From Whalleya microplaca (Eukaryota > Ascomycota > Sordariomycetes > Xylariales > Xylariaceae), in contig MU385735.1 of NCBI GenBank assembly GCA_022497155.1, positions 248,001 to 312,000 on the forward strand: a DNA stretch of 64,000 nucleotides. Direction: 5' to 3'. The notes beneath the pieces are model-generated. The model was not told the DNA's origin, did no database searches, and was given only the letters and a program-made list of their open reading frames with translations. Positions 43,000 to 55,208 of the stretch are shown in pieces. Position 1 is the stretch's first letter. Each line of letters begins with the position of its first letter. The translations under genes and the position numbers were made by a program.

Positions 43000-44536
43000 T
43001 TAATCCACCTTGTACTCCTCATCGAAGCTGAAGCCCTTTTCCATCCATTGTCTCCATTCCAGAGGACTCTGAGGGCGAGCACCATGGTCCCATAGCTTAT
43101 GCAAGATATCATCAAGCACAGGTGCTCCATCTGGCTTGACCCATTTGTAAAGCTCCATTATGCCCTGTAAGATTGTCACCTGGCGGCCGTTGAATACGCA
43201 TTCGTCTGCCCACGGGAAATCTGGACGAATGCAACATCTGAGAAACATGGCCATCATGTCTCGGGCTACTTCTAGATCTTCCAACTCGATATAACCTTCT
43301 TTGGATATACACTGGTTCATGGCTAACATCCACTGTGGAAGTACACCAAATGTTATATTCTCGAGGTTGGTGCGGTCTGGAAGGAGATCAAGGCTGAGCA
43401 AGATAGAAAGCATGTCTCGTTGATACGCTCTGTAGCCCAGGAAGAATGGTACTTCGTTGTGATTCTGGATGATGTCTGCCCACATATCCGTTGCAATGCT
43501 CTGCGGATCTGGATGGTTCTGAAGCATAAGTTGGAACTTTGCCAGAACCTGTGTGGGATTGCACTCATCTGGAATCGTGGTCACTGCGTGCAACGGGGAG
43601 TGTTCGTGAGGCCTATTGGGATTCGGAGCCAAATGGCGCTCGTTGTCTCCAGGTTGAGTGGCGCCATTCTCCAAGAGCAAATTGACAGCCTCAACTTCTA
43701 CTCCGTCGTACATGGCCATGGTGAGGGGGAACCAGACTCCTGACCACGGGACCCAGAGGCTTGGGTCCGAGGAACTGTCAGGCTTGTGATTGGGATTCGC
43801 ACCGTGAAGAAGAAGTTCTGCCAGAATTTCCAGGTGCGATTTCGGACGATACCAATTTAAAACGCAGTGTATTGGATGGCAGTCAACGTTCTCCCGGTAT
43901 GACCCATTCTCCCAAAAATTACCAGCGGAATAACGAGCTGGCAGGTTGACATCAGCGCCTTGAGAGAGGAGGAAGCGCACAGTATCAACGTTTCCGTTGT
44001 ATATAGCAACGATCAAAGGTGTGATCGTGGTGAGATTCCATGCATGCCACATCTTTTTCGAGTAACATGTATTGGAGAGACGTATCTTATTGTCAAAGCA
44101 TACGTTGAGGATACCATTGCCACAAGATTCGATAACGCGCCGCAAGAGCGGAATGTCCTATAATGACATGAAATTAGTATTAAATATATCGCAGCATTCT
44201 AAAAACGCAACCAGAGTTTCAGGAAGACCGGTGCTAGACGTATGCTACTTGAAAGTTGGCAAACGTTCAGGACAATAGGTAAATACTTACGCCATAGCTA
44301 GCCCCCACCTGAAGGGCACGATACTCTCCACTGTCATAGTCATGCCGATAGACAAGAGGCAGGATATTAGCGTAGAGGGTACGGCACGTGCAAGCCAAGT
44401 TCCTCAAGTCGCCAGTCGTGAGGTTGCCACTCTTTGCCACCATGAGTTGTAGCTCAGGAGGAAATGCGAAAGAGCCAAGACTAGGGACAACGGGATGAGC
44501 GGCATCGTAAGAGCCATTTTCAGTTGCTAGATCCAT
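43000..44536 (-). CDS. F-box-like/ankyrin-repeat protein
   Basis: Exons 44536-44291 and 44157-43000. The intron at 44158-44290 (GTAAGT..TAG, 133 bp) is in phase 0, giving 467 residues. The N-terminus (FPPELQLMVAKSGNLTTGDL then RNLACTCRTLYANILPLVYR) is an F-box-like helix set of the fungal type that precedes ankyrins. Then come ankyrin units: TPLIVAIYNGNVDTVRFLLS with QGADVNLP, CVLNWYRPKSHLEILAELLL with HGANPNHK, and MAMYDGVEVEAVNLLLENGA. The C-terminal half is helical and without a known domain. Proteins of this build may link SCF ubiquitin ligase to targets. The target is unknown, and the class is highly variable between fungi. A sister gene lies 1.6 kb away in the same orientation. Confidence 0.85.
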
Positions 44537-46152
44537 GATGGTCGATACTGGATGCGAATTTTCGGTAGGGTTGTAGTAGCAAGACCTAGGAAGATGCCGA
44601 ATGCTGGTCTCCTACCTAGCGTTGGTAGTGTATGATCGAGGGGACTGTAACGAAAGCTCTTATTTAGCTACCCGAGACAGAAGCGTTTGGTCCCTAAGGT
44701 CCACAAATATGCGCAGAACAAGTTATTATGTCAGGTACTTGTCGTATGCGTGTCCTGCAACAGTGGCTTATTGGTGCTGGGATGATTCTGCGCGGGAGAT
44801 GACTGTCAATATGGGACAAAGTAATGAGGAGTATGGTGATTTTATTAGTGCAAGGTGAAGCTGTAGGAAGGTAGCAGAGCCCCTTCCAATATATATATAC
44901 ATGTATGGGTGGCCGGCCGTACATAGGCCCATACCACCCTTAGCCCTACAGGGCGTATCTTAACAATGACTGGTCGGTATTGTGGGTGAATGTTCTGAAG
45001 GTAATTGTAACAGTTGACTCATTCAAGAATCAGTGAATGGCCCGCCGCACAATACATGTACAAAGTACATATCGAGGACAATAGTGGCAGAAGGCACCTT
45101 GCCAAGGCGCACGAGCTAAGGGGACGGTTGAGATGTACCTGGTTTTACATCGTTGCATTCACTTGACATGTTTAAACCCCAAATATAACTCTTAAATGTG
45201 CAAGTACCTAAATACTTTTCATTTATCAAGTATTTGCTACTGTCATCGCTGCGATAGAGCCAAGGGGGCTAATTCACATCTCGCTCACACCGTCTAAACT
45301 AGGATTTCAAGCTGCTGGCTTCAATAGCTCGTTCTCTTTCGAAAGGGGGGTTAGTCTAGGACCATACAAGTATCAACCATTGCATCTAATAAGCCAAAAA
45401 CCAGGTAGGACTATAAAACAGGCGGGATTACTACCATTACGCACAATGAGGTGGGAGTGATTGAAATTTGATTATGTATATATGTAGCTTACTTACGACC
45501 TAGATGTAACGAAGCCGTTATCACAGGTCTTGATTTTATATAACAGAAGGCGTAGAAAGGCAAACTATTTAGATTGCTCGTTGGCTAGCTAGAAGAGAGT
45601 CTATCTAAGGGTCGGCGACCTGAAGTCTTATATACTCATAAGCAGTCTCTTGTCATAAGGATAGATTGCCAAACTTTCGCCAAGCCTTAGCAATCCCATT
45701 CACAGAACTATTGCGGGATAAAACAGGTTGGAATCAGTGGTTAGGTTCAATACTAGATTGTCAGAAAGATTTAGCAGGGTCACTCAGAATTGTGTTCTGC
45801 TAGCAATATGATTGCCATTTCGGCTGGATTTTCACATTCTAATGGATAACGTTCAGCATGCCTTGATTGTTTGAACGTCGAGTAAAGTGAATTAAGTCTC
45901 TTCTGCTGCCTTCGTATCTAGGTACCTGAAAGGGATGTCTGAAGTGGAATTCCATTCCAACCTGTTCAATATTTGTACAAACATCGGTTAGTTTTATGAA
46001 GTCTGAGTTTTTCTAGGACCACGTGGAATAATTTTAGTATACAATACAACAGATGGACGCCCAACGTCCCATATTCTAACACAGACAAGGTATATCGAAA
46101 ACAAATCTTTATTGCAATCTCATCAACCTAAGCTCTTGTTATGCTAATGCCT
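44537..46152. other. Intergenic, 1.6 kb
   Basis: Upstream region of the first ankyrin gene and 3' region of the second. TACATGTA palindromes at about 44899 and 45053. No gene recognised. Confidence 0.5.
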
Positions 46153-47706
46153 CTAGTGACCATTAGTTGATCTACTAAATCGTTTTCTCCTGCCTCCTTT
46201 CTTGATGTTCGTGTTCTTTTTCCTGCGAGCCTCCAGGCCCTTAATGGGATTCAAGGCTTGAATAACACGGTCGTAGTCGGTGGCAATCATATGCGTGGCG
46301 AGTTCAGCGGCAGTTCGGCCAGAATGATCCCTAATGCTGGCATCTGCCCCTCGGCTTACCAGTAGTCTAATAGTCGATTCGAGTCGGTGCAATGGGCATA
46401 CGAAGTCTGAGCAGAGTAAGTGAAGTATAGTCTGACCGAGATTATCTTGATGGTTAAGATTCTGGTTTCGTTCCGTGCCTTTTTGCATAAGCCTCTTCAA
46501 AACATCGAGGTCTTTAAAAAAGGCGTAGCGACATCGATAGAGGGGCGTACGGCCATTTTCAGCACAGGCGTTGATGTCTGCTCCGAATTCCAGGAGAAAA
46601 TCAACAAGGGGCTCGTTGTGTTCGTGAAGTCCACAAGCAATGTGCAAGGGAGTCAGTTCTTCTAGGTCACTAGTGCTAGTGACCCTGCCCTTGCAGGAAA
46701 CGTTGACATTCGCACCCCAATTGACTAGTTCTTGCATAAAACTCAGAACATATGGCATGACAATTTCACATAACTGTGCGTCTTTCTCTCCACGATCCGC
46801 TAGGCGTATGTTGAAATAGAAGGAGGGTTGGTATCTTGCCAAGGTGATCAGAATGTGAAAGAGCGGAGTGTGCCCCGTGGCTGGGTCTCGGATATTTGGG
46901 TCGGCGCCAGCCTTCAGGAGGGCAGCCACCTGTCTCAGTCGGAGGTCGAGAAGCTTTTGCAAGTCCTTGTTGAAATCGAAGGCAGTGCAGATACGTTGCT
47001 TCGCTTCTGTGGTTTCTGGTGGAGCTAGACTGAGGGCGCGGAAAATAGGGGCTGAGTCTCCAGCATACTTTAGCAACTGGTCCCCTTCGTATTCGCCCTT
47101 TTTGTCTTCGATTTTATGTATCGTATTAGTGCATGAATCCAAGGGGAACTTGTTCATATCCGCGCCACGGCTATGAAGGTATTCGATAGCCTTCTCTGGT
47201 TGCTGTCCAACCTTCGCATTATCTACTACCCAGTTGATAGGGTACCAACACCGGGTATGGTGTAAGGCGGGATTATTATCGGGAAGATTCACATCTGCTC
47301 CGCTACTTACTAGCGCTGCCACGATCCGGTTGTGACCAGCGCGGAGAGCAACGACCAGTGGCGTAGTATGCTTCCCTGATCCGTTCAAATCTTTCCCTGG
47401 AAGGCTATGCATCTCTCTGAAATGGTAATTGACGACTGCCTTGTTGCGAAGTATGACCTTCACTAGTGTACCCATCTTGTTCTTGTGGCAAGCCCACCAA
47501 AGGGCGTGGTTGTCACCCCGAACTCTATCGTCATCGTATAGAAGAGGGTTGACACAACCATACAGATCGCGACATGCAAGTGCCAGACGGGATTTGTCAG
47601 ATTGAGATAGTTGACTAGTAATGGAAGGGAAAAGGTCCTGAGAAAGGTAAAGAATGCCCTTGGACGATTCTTGGGGTGCAACCATCCCATCTGTCAGAGA
47701 CGCCAT
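46153..47706 (-). CDS. F-box-like/ankyrin-repeat protein
   Basis: One intronless frame of 517 residues from the ATG at 47706 (MASLTDGMVAPQ). The frame is open a further 24 codons upstream but without an ATG. The N-terminus (LYLSQDLFPSITSQLSQSDK, then SRLALACRDLYGCVNPLLY) is F-box-like. Ankyrin units follow: TPLVVALRAGHNRIVAALVS with SGADVNLP, a diverged unit with HSRGADMNK, QVAALLKAGADPNIRDPATG, a unit ending NWGANVNVS, LTPLHIACGLHEHNEPLVDF, and IRLLVSRGADASIRDHSGRT. It ends in a basic KKGGRRKRFSR tail, possibly nuclear. The same build as the gene at 43000-44536 suggests a diverged tandem duplicate, here without the intron. Function not determinable. Confidence 0.88.
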   Translation of the reverse strand: MASLTDGMVAPQESSKGILYLSQDLFPSITSQLSQSDKSRLALACRDLYGCVNPLLYDDDRVRGDNHALWWACHKNKMGTLVKVILRNKAVVNYHFREMHSLPGKDLNGSGKHTTPLVVALRAGHNRIVAALVSSGADVNLPDNNPALHHTRCWYPINWVVDNAKVGQQPEKAIEYLHSRGADMNKFPLDSCTNTIHKIEDKKGEYEGDQLLKYAGDSAPIFRALSLAPPETTEAKQRICTAFDFNKDLQKLLDLRLRQVAALLKAGADPNIRDPATGHTPLFHILITLARYQPSFYFNIRLADRGEKDAQLCEIVMPYVLSFMQELVNWGANVNVSCKGRVTSTSDLEELTPLHIACGLHEHNEPLVDFLLEFGADINACAENGRTPLYRCRYAFFKDLDVLKRLMQKGTERNQNLNHQDNLGQTILHLLCSDFVCPLHRLESTIRLLVSRGADASIRDHSGRTAAELATHMIATDYDRVIQALNPIKGLEARRKKNTNIKKGGRRKRFSRSTNGH

Positions 47707-50026
47707 AGCGCTACTGCTAGATTTGAGAAGATGATCGACGAAAGAACGAACTCGAAAGGGAAGGACGCAAGGAGGCAAACAATCGAAGGATGACGACGTG
47801 GATGAAAATAGACGAAGGAAAATGGCAGGTTCAAAGGTGCGAGAATGTAGCTTGTATCGAGCCTGAACTTGGAAAACTCAGGTACGATATAATCCTAGAT
47901 CGGTCTTGTGCGATCTAATCAGATAAGATGCATGCAAATCTTTCTCAAACAACGTATTAATGACGAGGGAAACGTCTGAGGCCCTACGTAGTTGCATTGG
48001 GAAAGCGGCAAGTGCTGATTCCAGTATCGTTTCAGGGAATTACCACCAACTACAAGGTAGCTACTGAAGTGCAGTTAAATTTGGGTTCAACAGCGCTAAT
48101 GGATTTCGGTTTGGTAGCTCATCTCAACCTACATGTACCTTTGTGAGTAACAGCTGCTCTTTACATATGTAATCTAAGAAGATGACATGAATGAAATGGT
48201 AAGTACGATATTTAGCAGCCTACCTAGGTACCATTCCATTTTCAGATGCATTTTGGTCCTTTTCCTAGATGGGAAATGCCTACGAAGTCTTCTCTCTCAT
48301 CGTTCATTGACTACTCCTGTCACTTATAGGTTGATATTCTTGTATATGTTTACTATATCATTGCCGTTAGTTCAATGATAGAGCTCTTTCGTTTCCAGGT
48401 GAGCAGGAGCTGTGCTTTAGGTAATGATATGTTGTTGATGCAGGCCAACATTTTGAGTATTGTAGATATAATCTATTTCATTGCACACAGGTATGGAACC
48501 AGGTACAAAGCCGAACGTCTCGGGGAGATGATCAAGTCGTCTACATGTCAGCTATTTGACTATAATATCTATTATCAGCAAAGGGGTCTTCTCTCTCACC
48601 ACGCCTATGCGGACTTGGCCCATTGGGGATATGAATGGGGCACAATGTCGCCAAGCAACCACTGTTAGTCTACAGATTGCAAATACTTTGAGCTACTTAG
48701 TCTAAATATCTATTGTAAGACCTCGATAATGATTGGTTTGTAGTACTTGAAATTGAGGTTATGTGTTATATATATACCTCTTTCCTGCGTGTATGGAGGA
48801 TAGGGGGATTGGCAATGTTCAAATATATTATGCAGAGAGATTGTTCTAATTTAGGTACGGAATATGATTAAGGCAAAAACTAATCCGTACTCAGCAGGGA
48901 TAACAATAAGTGAACCTGAGATAGTAGATATTCACGATGCGTCGAACTAGCATCGAAGGATTAAGATCCTATCGTTTATACATACTATACCAGGCAGCGC
49001 TAGACGTTGCATAATAACTGTGCTTTGTCCTCAAGCTGACCTGGCTGGATACTCGCTTCGCTTCTCAAGCCAATCACGATAGCGTTATACCTTTTCATCC
49101 AATGAAACTAAACCTGGTGGAGCAGATGGTATTACAACCCTTGCTCATAAGTCGAGTCATTCGGGAATTTTTGTGGCTCCTAAATCCGTTAACTGTCAGA
49201 CTGTTGTGCTCTCCGACTCTATTGAATTGCTGTGAGGGGCTATTGGCTGACTGGTTCCTCAGCATATGAGGAATTGTCGAATGACGAAGATGGATTTTAT
49301 GCTTCGGAATTTGTCTGAATGTTCTGAATACCTCAACTGCATTGATTCTGGTGATTTATATAGTAAAGTTCAACATAATACCGACTTGGGCTTGCTGGCT
49401 GGGCGAAGATCTCTGCCGGGAGCTAATTGCGTGCGGATCTCGGAAGCTTGGTCGCCGAATTCGATCTGGATAGTGCACAAGAGGGAATAATGCAACGCGA
49501 GGAGGATTAATTCACGTATTCGCTGCCACAAGGGTCCGACCAGCTGGATAAACAGGGGTAAATATGGACAATTCGGGTTCGCGTCGGCTTCGTCGAACGT
49601 TGTTCTAGTGATTGTGCGCAGACGGGGGCCAATGCAACGTCAATTGTCAGCCATGCTACATATCTCCAACTCAGTCTTTTTCACTTCTTCTTTTCCCATG
49701 CCTCTTCTATCGAAACATCGTAAGGTACCGGGTCTCATTGCCTCAGACTCGGCGCGAAAAGTGTTTACCAAACTCATAGTATACCTGCGATAACACAAGC
49801 TGATCTCCACATCGCAACGATCCCACTAACACCCAAATTACTGGAACAGACGAGACAAAGCGGGCCGTTCCCGTGCCAATCATCTTTATTATTAGGCCCT
49901 CCGCACCATACCTCCCAAGAAGCCAAGCTCAGGTCAGTGTTCTTGTCCAATCCAGCTTCTAGCGCCTTACCAAATATCATGCCAACTTGGATAATGTGGC
50001 TGATAGAGAGAATCTAGACGTCGTCA
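47707..50026. other. Divergent intergenic region, 2.3 kb
   Basis: Promoters of the ankyrin gene and of the DHA1 transporter. TACATGTA at about 48130 and TACCTAGGTA at 48221-48230. No coding signal was found. Confidence 0.5.
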
Positions 50027-51848
50027 ATGACGCCATCATTGATGCCAGCAATGACGCCCAGCACGACATCAACTGCTTCTGCGACACACACTGACGGCGA
50101 ACGCGATAATGACACGCAAAGACGTCTTCAACGGAAGATCAGCCAGGCATTAGACGAGGGACACGATGCTGATATTCCCTCCAGTCAGGGCTTCGTACTT
50201 GATGAGGAGGGCGAGCTCAAAAGGCAGCAGTCAATAGTGAGCCGGAGGGGACTTTCCAATGCGACGAAGAGCAATGGGAACCGCGACGTGGAGAAGGCTC
50301 AGGTATCAGGCGAAGGCACACCTTCGATGATTAACCAGGGCGACGGCGACGGCGATGACGACACAGACCCGAACGTCGTTTGGTGGGATGGTCCTGACGA
50401 TCCTGAGAATCCGTATAACTGGCCTAAATGGCGTAAATTCCTCAACTGTGGACTCATTAGTGCCATGACGTTTATTTCACCGCTTGCCTCATGTGAGTGC
50501 CCATTTCACGCCGCGAACAAATTGTATTGACATTGACATTCTTGCAGCTGCTTTTGCTCCTGGTGTCCCTCAAGTAATGACCGAGTTTAAATCCAGTTCT
50601 TTAGAGATCGCCGCATTCGTGGTCTCCGTTTATGTGTTGGGATTTGCGGCAGGGCCGATGCTTTTTGCGCCACTCTCCGAGATATACGGCCGTGTCATCA
50701 TCTATCACATCTGCAACGTGGGTTTCGTGGCGTTTTCGGTGGCGTGCGCCCTGGCGCCGAGCTTGAACTCTCTCATTGGGTTCCGATTTCTTGCTGGTCT
50801 CTTTGGCGCCGCGCCTATCGCAAACGGCGGTGGCACTATTGCGGACATGGTCGTCCAGGAGCATCGAGGTGCCGCAATGGCTGTATTCAGTATCGGACCG
50901 CTTCTTGGACCCATTGTTGGTCCAATTGCCGGTGGCTTCTTAACAGAGGCCGAAGGATGGAGATGGGCGTTTTGGCTCCTTGCTATTGCGGGCGGGGTCC
51001 TTCTAATCTGTATGCTGCTCTTCCTCAAGGAGAGTTACGCACCTGTCATTTTGGCAAGAAAGACAACGAGGTTACAAAAGCAGACTGGTAATGATATGTT
51101 GCGGTCGAAGCTGGATGCTGGTTTGTCGCCACAGGATTACTTCAAGCGCGGAATCATTCGGCCGTTCAAGATGCTCGCGTTTTCGCCCATCGTCGTAATT
51201 ATGGCCTTGTATATGGCTGTCGCATATGGCTATCTATATCTCCTGTTTACCTCGATGACCGAGATATTCGAACAGTACTACGGTTTTACAACGAGTACCG
51301 TCGGGCTAGCCTTTATCGGACTTGGAGTTGGCAGCCTGGCAGGTGTAATCTTGTTCAGCCTGACGTCAGACAGGTACGTTAGGAGAAAGGCAGCCGAAGT
51401 CGATGCCGCCGCCGAGGCTGCAGAAGGAACCAAAGGGGGCATGAAACCAGAATACCGGTTACCCGCTCTCCCTGTTGCTGCAATTTTGATTCCTGCCGGG
51501 CTTTTCATGTACGGCTGGACAGCAGAAAAGCAAGTACACTGGATTGCCCCTATCATCGGAACCGCTCTTGTGGGCGTTGGCAACATAATCATCTTCATGA
51601 GTATCCAGATGTACTTGGTCGATGCTTTCAGCATCTACGCCGCGTCAGCCATAGCTTCTAATACCGTTGTGCGATCGATCGCCGGAGCCGTGCTGCCGAT
51701 AGCAGGCTTGAAAATGTACGCGAGGCTGGGCGTCGGCTGGGGAAACAGTCTATTAGGGTTCATAGCCCTTTTGCTCGCGCCTGCGGCCATTCTCCTGATC
51801 AAATATGGAGAGGGTCTGAGAAATAAGTTCCCAATTAAGAATTTGTAG
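50027..51848 (+). CDS. MFS transporter, DHA1 (multidrug/polyamine) type
   Basis: Exons 50027-50492 and 50548-51848. The intron at 50493-50547 (GTGAGT..CAG, 55 bp) lies at the end of the first membrane helix, giving 588 residues. The ~130-residue hydrophilic N-terminus ends with PDDPENPYNWPKWRK, a hallmark of fungal DHA1 drug-H+ antiporters. Twelve membrane helices follow. Motif A-like PMLFAPLSEIYGR lies between helices 2 and 3; GPIVGPIAGGFLTEAEGWRWAF is the motif C region of helix 5 (antiporter motif); and ESYAPVILARK begins the central loop. The transporter would export small toxic compounds or polyamines at the plasma membrane. The substrate is unknown. No biosynthetic genes lie beside it, and a related transporter lies at 61636-63343. 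Confidence 0.9.
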
Positions 51849-52199
51849 GCACTCAGCATTTCGTGTTTTGGCGTGGCGGCATCATCAAATCTGTGGAAAG
51901 CATGCATATTTGGGGACAAAAGTACATAGGCATCATGATCATATGTAATGTATATATTTATTTATTCCGTAGTGTTCCTATTGAAATGTGATGACTCAAA
52001 GGTCCTGTAAATGCATGTAGGTTATGCTAAGTAGAAGCAAGTATGACGTTAGGATATAGCCTGGAAGAAGTCTAAAAATTCAAGAATTAGTTCTAGTGAA
52101 CCACCGTTTCTGGCCTTTTATTGGATATTACTTGGTAGAAATACTACAATAGTATCGAACACTGTGTGCTACTCTACTGTCAAAGGAGCATCTGCATCA
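51849..52199. other. Intergenic between converging genes, 0.35 kb
   Basis: 3' regions of the transporter and of the PY-motif gene. Nothing else seen. Confidence 0.5.
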
Positions 52200-53036
52200 T
52201 CAACTACTGGTATTTTGCCATTGGAACATCCTTAAGGCTGTCATCACGGCCATGATAGCCCATCTGTCTCCAAGAGCGCCAGTCTCTCCACTGCCGAGGA
52301 ACCGGAATTTCATAGCCTTGCTCAGACTGAATCTAGCGTATGCCCACACTGCAACAAGCTCATGGCCATCGCTAGAAGTCGCCGACACTGGACTGGATGT
52401 GTTAGAGGGTGACACCGAGGAAACCCCTGCTGAGCGCACTAGCTTCCACCCATCTCTCGCGCCGTCCAAGCTAGCTACCGCGTCCCCATAACTATGCCGC
52501 CACTCGAATGTCTCCCGTCTCCACGAGCTTGGCTCCGTGCCGACCACGACGGTAAATCGAAACGTCACACGCGGCCGCCCCGCATGGGCCCGGAACAATT
52601 CCTGTGAAGAGTCGAGACTCGATCCGGGCAGCGGCGGGAGGATGATGATGGAATGCTGCGCTTCTCCTAGGGTGGCTGGGCGGATCCCCGCCGCTAAGGC
52701 GGGAAGAGTGTCGCTGGGTCCGCTATGCAGGATCATGTGCGGCTTGCCTGACCATCCGGAGTGCTGCGAAACGGCATACAGGGGCCCGGTCTCTTGAGCA
52801 CCTAGCATTAGGACCCTGCCCAAGGACTGCGATCGGTACAGGTTCCATGATAAGGGGAATAGAGGAGTGGTATGCACCGAAGCTCGGGGTAAGAGTTGAT
52901 GCTGAATTTGTGGCTTTTGTGGTTGAGTAGCTGAAGAGGATGTCGTCCCAGGTCCCGGAGGATTGCTAGATTGACTGTAGGGCGGAGGAGGATCTTCGTT
53001 AGGTGAATGTGTCCTTAGTTCGTCATGGTCGTCCAT
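52200..53036 (-). CDS. Hypothetical protein with PPPPY motif, possibly tubby/LURP-like
   Basis: An intronless frame of 278 residues (start MDDHDELRTHSPNED). The N-terminal 50 residues are disordered and hold PPPPYS, a PY motif of the kind bound by WW domains of Nedd4/Rsp5 ubiquitin ligases. The rest alternates beta strands and turns: SLGRVLMLGAQETGPLYAVS, PRVTFRFTVVVGTEPSSWRR with ETFEWRHS, and a final helix (DRWAIMAVMTALRMFQW). That order fits the fungal tubby C-terminal-like/LURP-one group, but I am not sure. No signal peptide or membrane segment; probably cytosolic. Confidence 0.7.
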   Translation of the reverse strand: MDDHDELRTHSPNEDPPPPYSQSSNPPGPGTTSSSATQPQKPQIQHQLLPRASVHTTPLFPLSWNLYRSQSLGRVLMLGAQETGPLYAVSQHSGWSGKPHMILHSGPSDTLPALAAGIRPATLGEAQHSIIILPPLPGSSLDSSQELFRAHAGRPRVTFRFTVVVGTEPSSWRRETFEWRHSYGDAVASLDGARDGWKLVRSAGVSSVSPSNTSSPVSATSSDGHELVAVWAYARFSLSKAMKFRFLGSGETGALGDRWAIMAVMTALRMFQWQNTSS

Positions 53037-53686
53037 AAATTTTGAATTAATAGGGCGTAGGAATATTTGAGTCGTGGACGGTGTGTAAGTAGACCACCCG
53101 GGTTAAGTTCATAATCAGGTCGCGAGGTTTGGTAGTTGTACGCACGATAGTATAATAAGCTAATAGAGGCATTTGTACGGAATACCACCAGAAAGCATAC
53201 ATTGGTAACAATGGCTATATATGATTTACTACCTACTAGACATGCTAGGTAGATTAGACTTCGGAGCTAGTAATCATTTGAATTTCTCGTTTACCCGCGT
53301 AACTTCATCAGGTAGCTACCGCATTAGAAACTGGGTTGAGACTGCCAAAATGTTAGATAATACTAACATGACAGGTTACAAGCCATGACTAACCTACCTA
53401 GAGCAGTACATAAGTGCTGTTACTAATTCGATGATAGTGATGTCGGTTTCGAGATAATCAGAGACTACCCTTCTCAAATGAAATATTTGGGTTGACACCT
53501 GCTTCCATTAGACCTGGTGCGAAATTCTGCCATATTTCAGGCGTATTGTCACCCCCTGGATTGCCTCGCATACACGAATGACGTAATCAGGGCAAAGACG
53601 ATCAGGAGAGAAATTTTTTGAAAGTTGTTTCTTAGAAGGCTAATATACATATAACCGCGGCTTCTGGCAAATGTTTGAGTTCTGCC

Positions 53687-53723
<37 letters not shown>

Positions 53724-54506
53724 CTAGTATTTATGATCTAAGTCGGTGATCTCGTACCCTCATTGATGTTATTATCAATGGCAGTATCCGGCTCTGTATG
53801 CCGCATCGAACCACCAATCGTTTAATCAACACTAGCAGGTATCCTATTGCCCATGTCTAGTTCCGTGACTGCATATACAACCACAGAAAACTCATGATTA
53901 CGCGTGCTCGTTGTATTCAGACCCCACGGAATCTGATCCAGCGAATTTTCCATCGATTATAAGAGAGCCTCTGAGTAATGATGTCTCCTGTTTGATTTAT
54001 GTATGCACTTTGACGTGCTGCATTGCTTTTGTTTATCAGTTGTAAAATTGGTCGCCCCCTCATCGTGAAGGTGCACCTCAATTGTATAGTGAGTATACTT
54101 GTATGTGTGTTGATTCAAGGGCGTTGTAAGAACGCTCTATTAGGTACCTTGCATCGGCTATGAACTTCTCCACATCAGCAAATGCCTAGAGCGAGAATGT
54201 TATTGCCTATCAGGTTATGGTAATCTAAATGGTTACTAGGATGCTTACATCTAACAAGTGCAGTGAAAATCGGGTATAATGCATACTTCGCAGAAGTAGG
54301 GGGTTCTTTCAGAGAGAAATTGCTTCTTCACTATCCGGATAAGGTGGACCTTTCAAAGGAAACAAAGAGATATTAATCACTCGCTTATACAATGTTGAAA
54401 GATAGCTTCAACAAAGGACAAATGAATTATGATCAACAAATAGGTGCAGACTCAAGATTCCAAGGCGCCTTGATGAGTATTGGAATGGCTGAACAGAAAA
54501 TCCAAA
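53037..54506. other. Divergent intergenic region, 1.5 kb, with a TAG microsatellite
   Basis: Holds a (TAG)n run of about ten units at about 53691-53722. No gene recognised. Confidence 0.5.
53691..53722. repeat. (TAG)n microsatellite
   Basis: About ten perfect TAG/GTA units in intergenic DNA, stop-rich on the plus strand in one frame. Confidence 0.9.
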
Positions 54507-55208
54507 ATGCCATCTAAAGCAACTCAAGTTGACCTCAGCAAGTTACTGGACGAGTGCAATACAACCGTGTCTCGTATACATAGAACACTGGATACCTGTA
54601 AAACGCATCCTCGGCAGGACTGGATTTGCGCCTTAGACATCGTCCGAATCCTCCGCTCACACCTAAAAGATATACAAGGATGGGCTGATGATATTGCATC
54701 ACGGATAAATGGAAAGATCAATCATCCAAAGTCTATAGAGACCTATATGAAAATGTGCCGCTTCTTCACGGATGATGCAAGGACTGCAGTATACAGATTT
54801 GATCAAATACTAGTGAGATGCAAATCAAATATCACAAAGAGGCGGGATTGTCAACGACATCGGACACCATACGCGAAGTTCGACCCACAGGGACGTTTTG
54901 TCCACTACATTAAGTCGAACTGGTACATGTTCCATGTCTGGGCTCTTTTCCTCGGTCAATGTCTATCCATCGGCTTCTTGGATAGGGTTCAATCCATACC
55001 ACCCTGGTGGGGAAATGGATGGTTCCCTCAGCTTTTTAATGCCATCATAACTTATATCTTGCTCCTGAAGGATCTGTCTTGGAAACATTTGTTCTGCTTT
55101 TCGACAGCTCAGGTGGTCTCTGCATTGACTCATTCTTCCGACGGATGCTTAGCCTTGGGATGTTGCGTTCTATGTATTTTTCTTGCAGCAGTCTTACCAT
55201 ATGAATAA
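54507..55208 (+). CDS. Hypothetical protein with C-terminal membrane segments
   Basis: The ATG at 54507 (MPSKATQVDLSKLLDECN) opens 233 residues to a stop at 55208, without intron. Residues 1-120 are helical and hydrophilic with regular Leu/Ile spacing (LDTCKTHPRQDWICALDIVR, ILRSHLKDIQGWADDIASRI). They look like the N-terminal helical domain placed before membrane anchors in some fungal proteins. The second half has three hydrophobic stretches: FHVWALFLGQCLSIGFL, LFNAIITYILLL and CLALGCCVLCIFLAAVLPY. The family is not recognised. The gene lies alone between two long gene-free stretches. Confidence 0.6.
   Translation: MPSKATQVDLSKLLDECNTTVSRIHRTLDTCKTHPRQDWICALDIVRILRSHLKDIQGWADDIASRINGKINHPKSIETYMKMCRFFTDDARTAVYRFDQILVRCKSNITKRRDCQRHRTPYAKFDPQGRFVHYIKSNWYMFHVWALFLGQCLSIGFLDRVQSIPPWWGNGWFPQLFNAIITYILLLKDLSWKHLFCFSTAQVVSALTHSSDGCLALGCCVLCIFLAAVLPYE

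Noticed and set aside
47707..47778. In-frame upstream extension of the second ankyrin gene
   Set aside because: The extension starts with TTG, not ATG, and has no F-box sequence; the ATG at 47706 is the better start.
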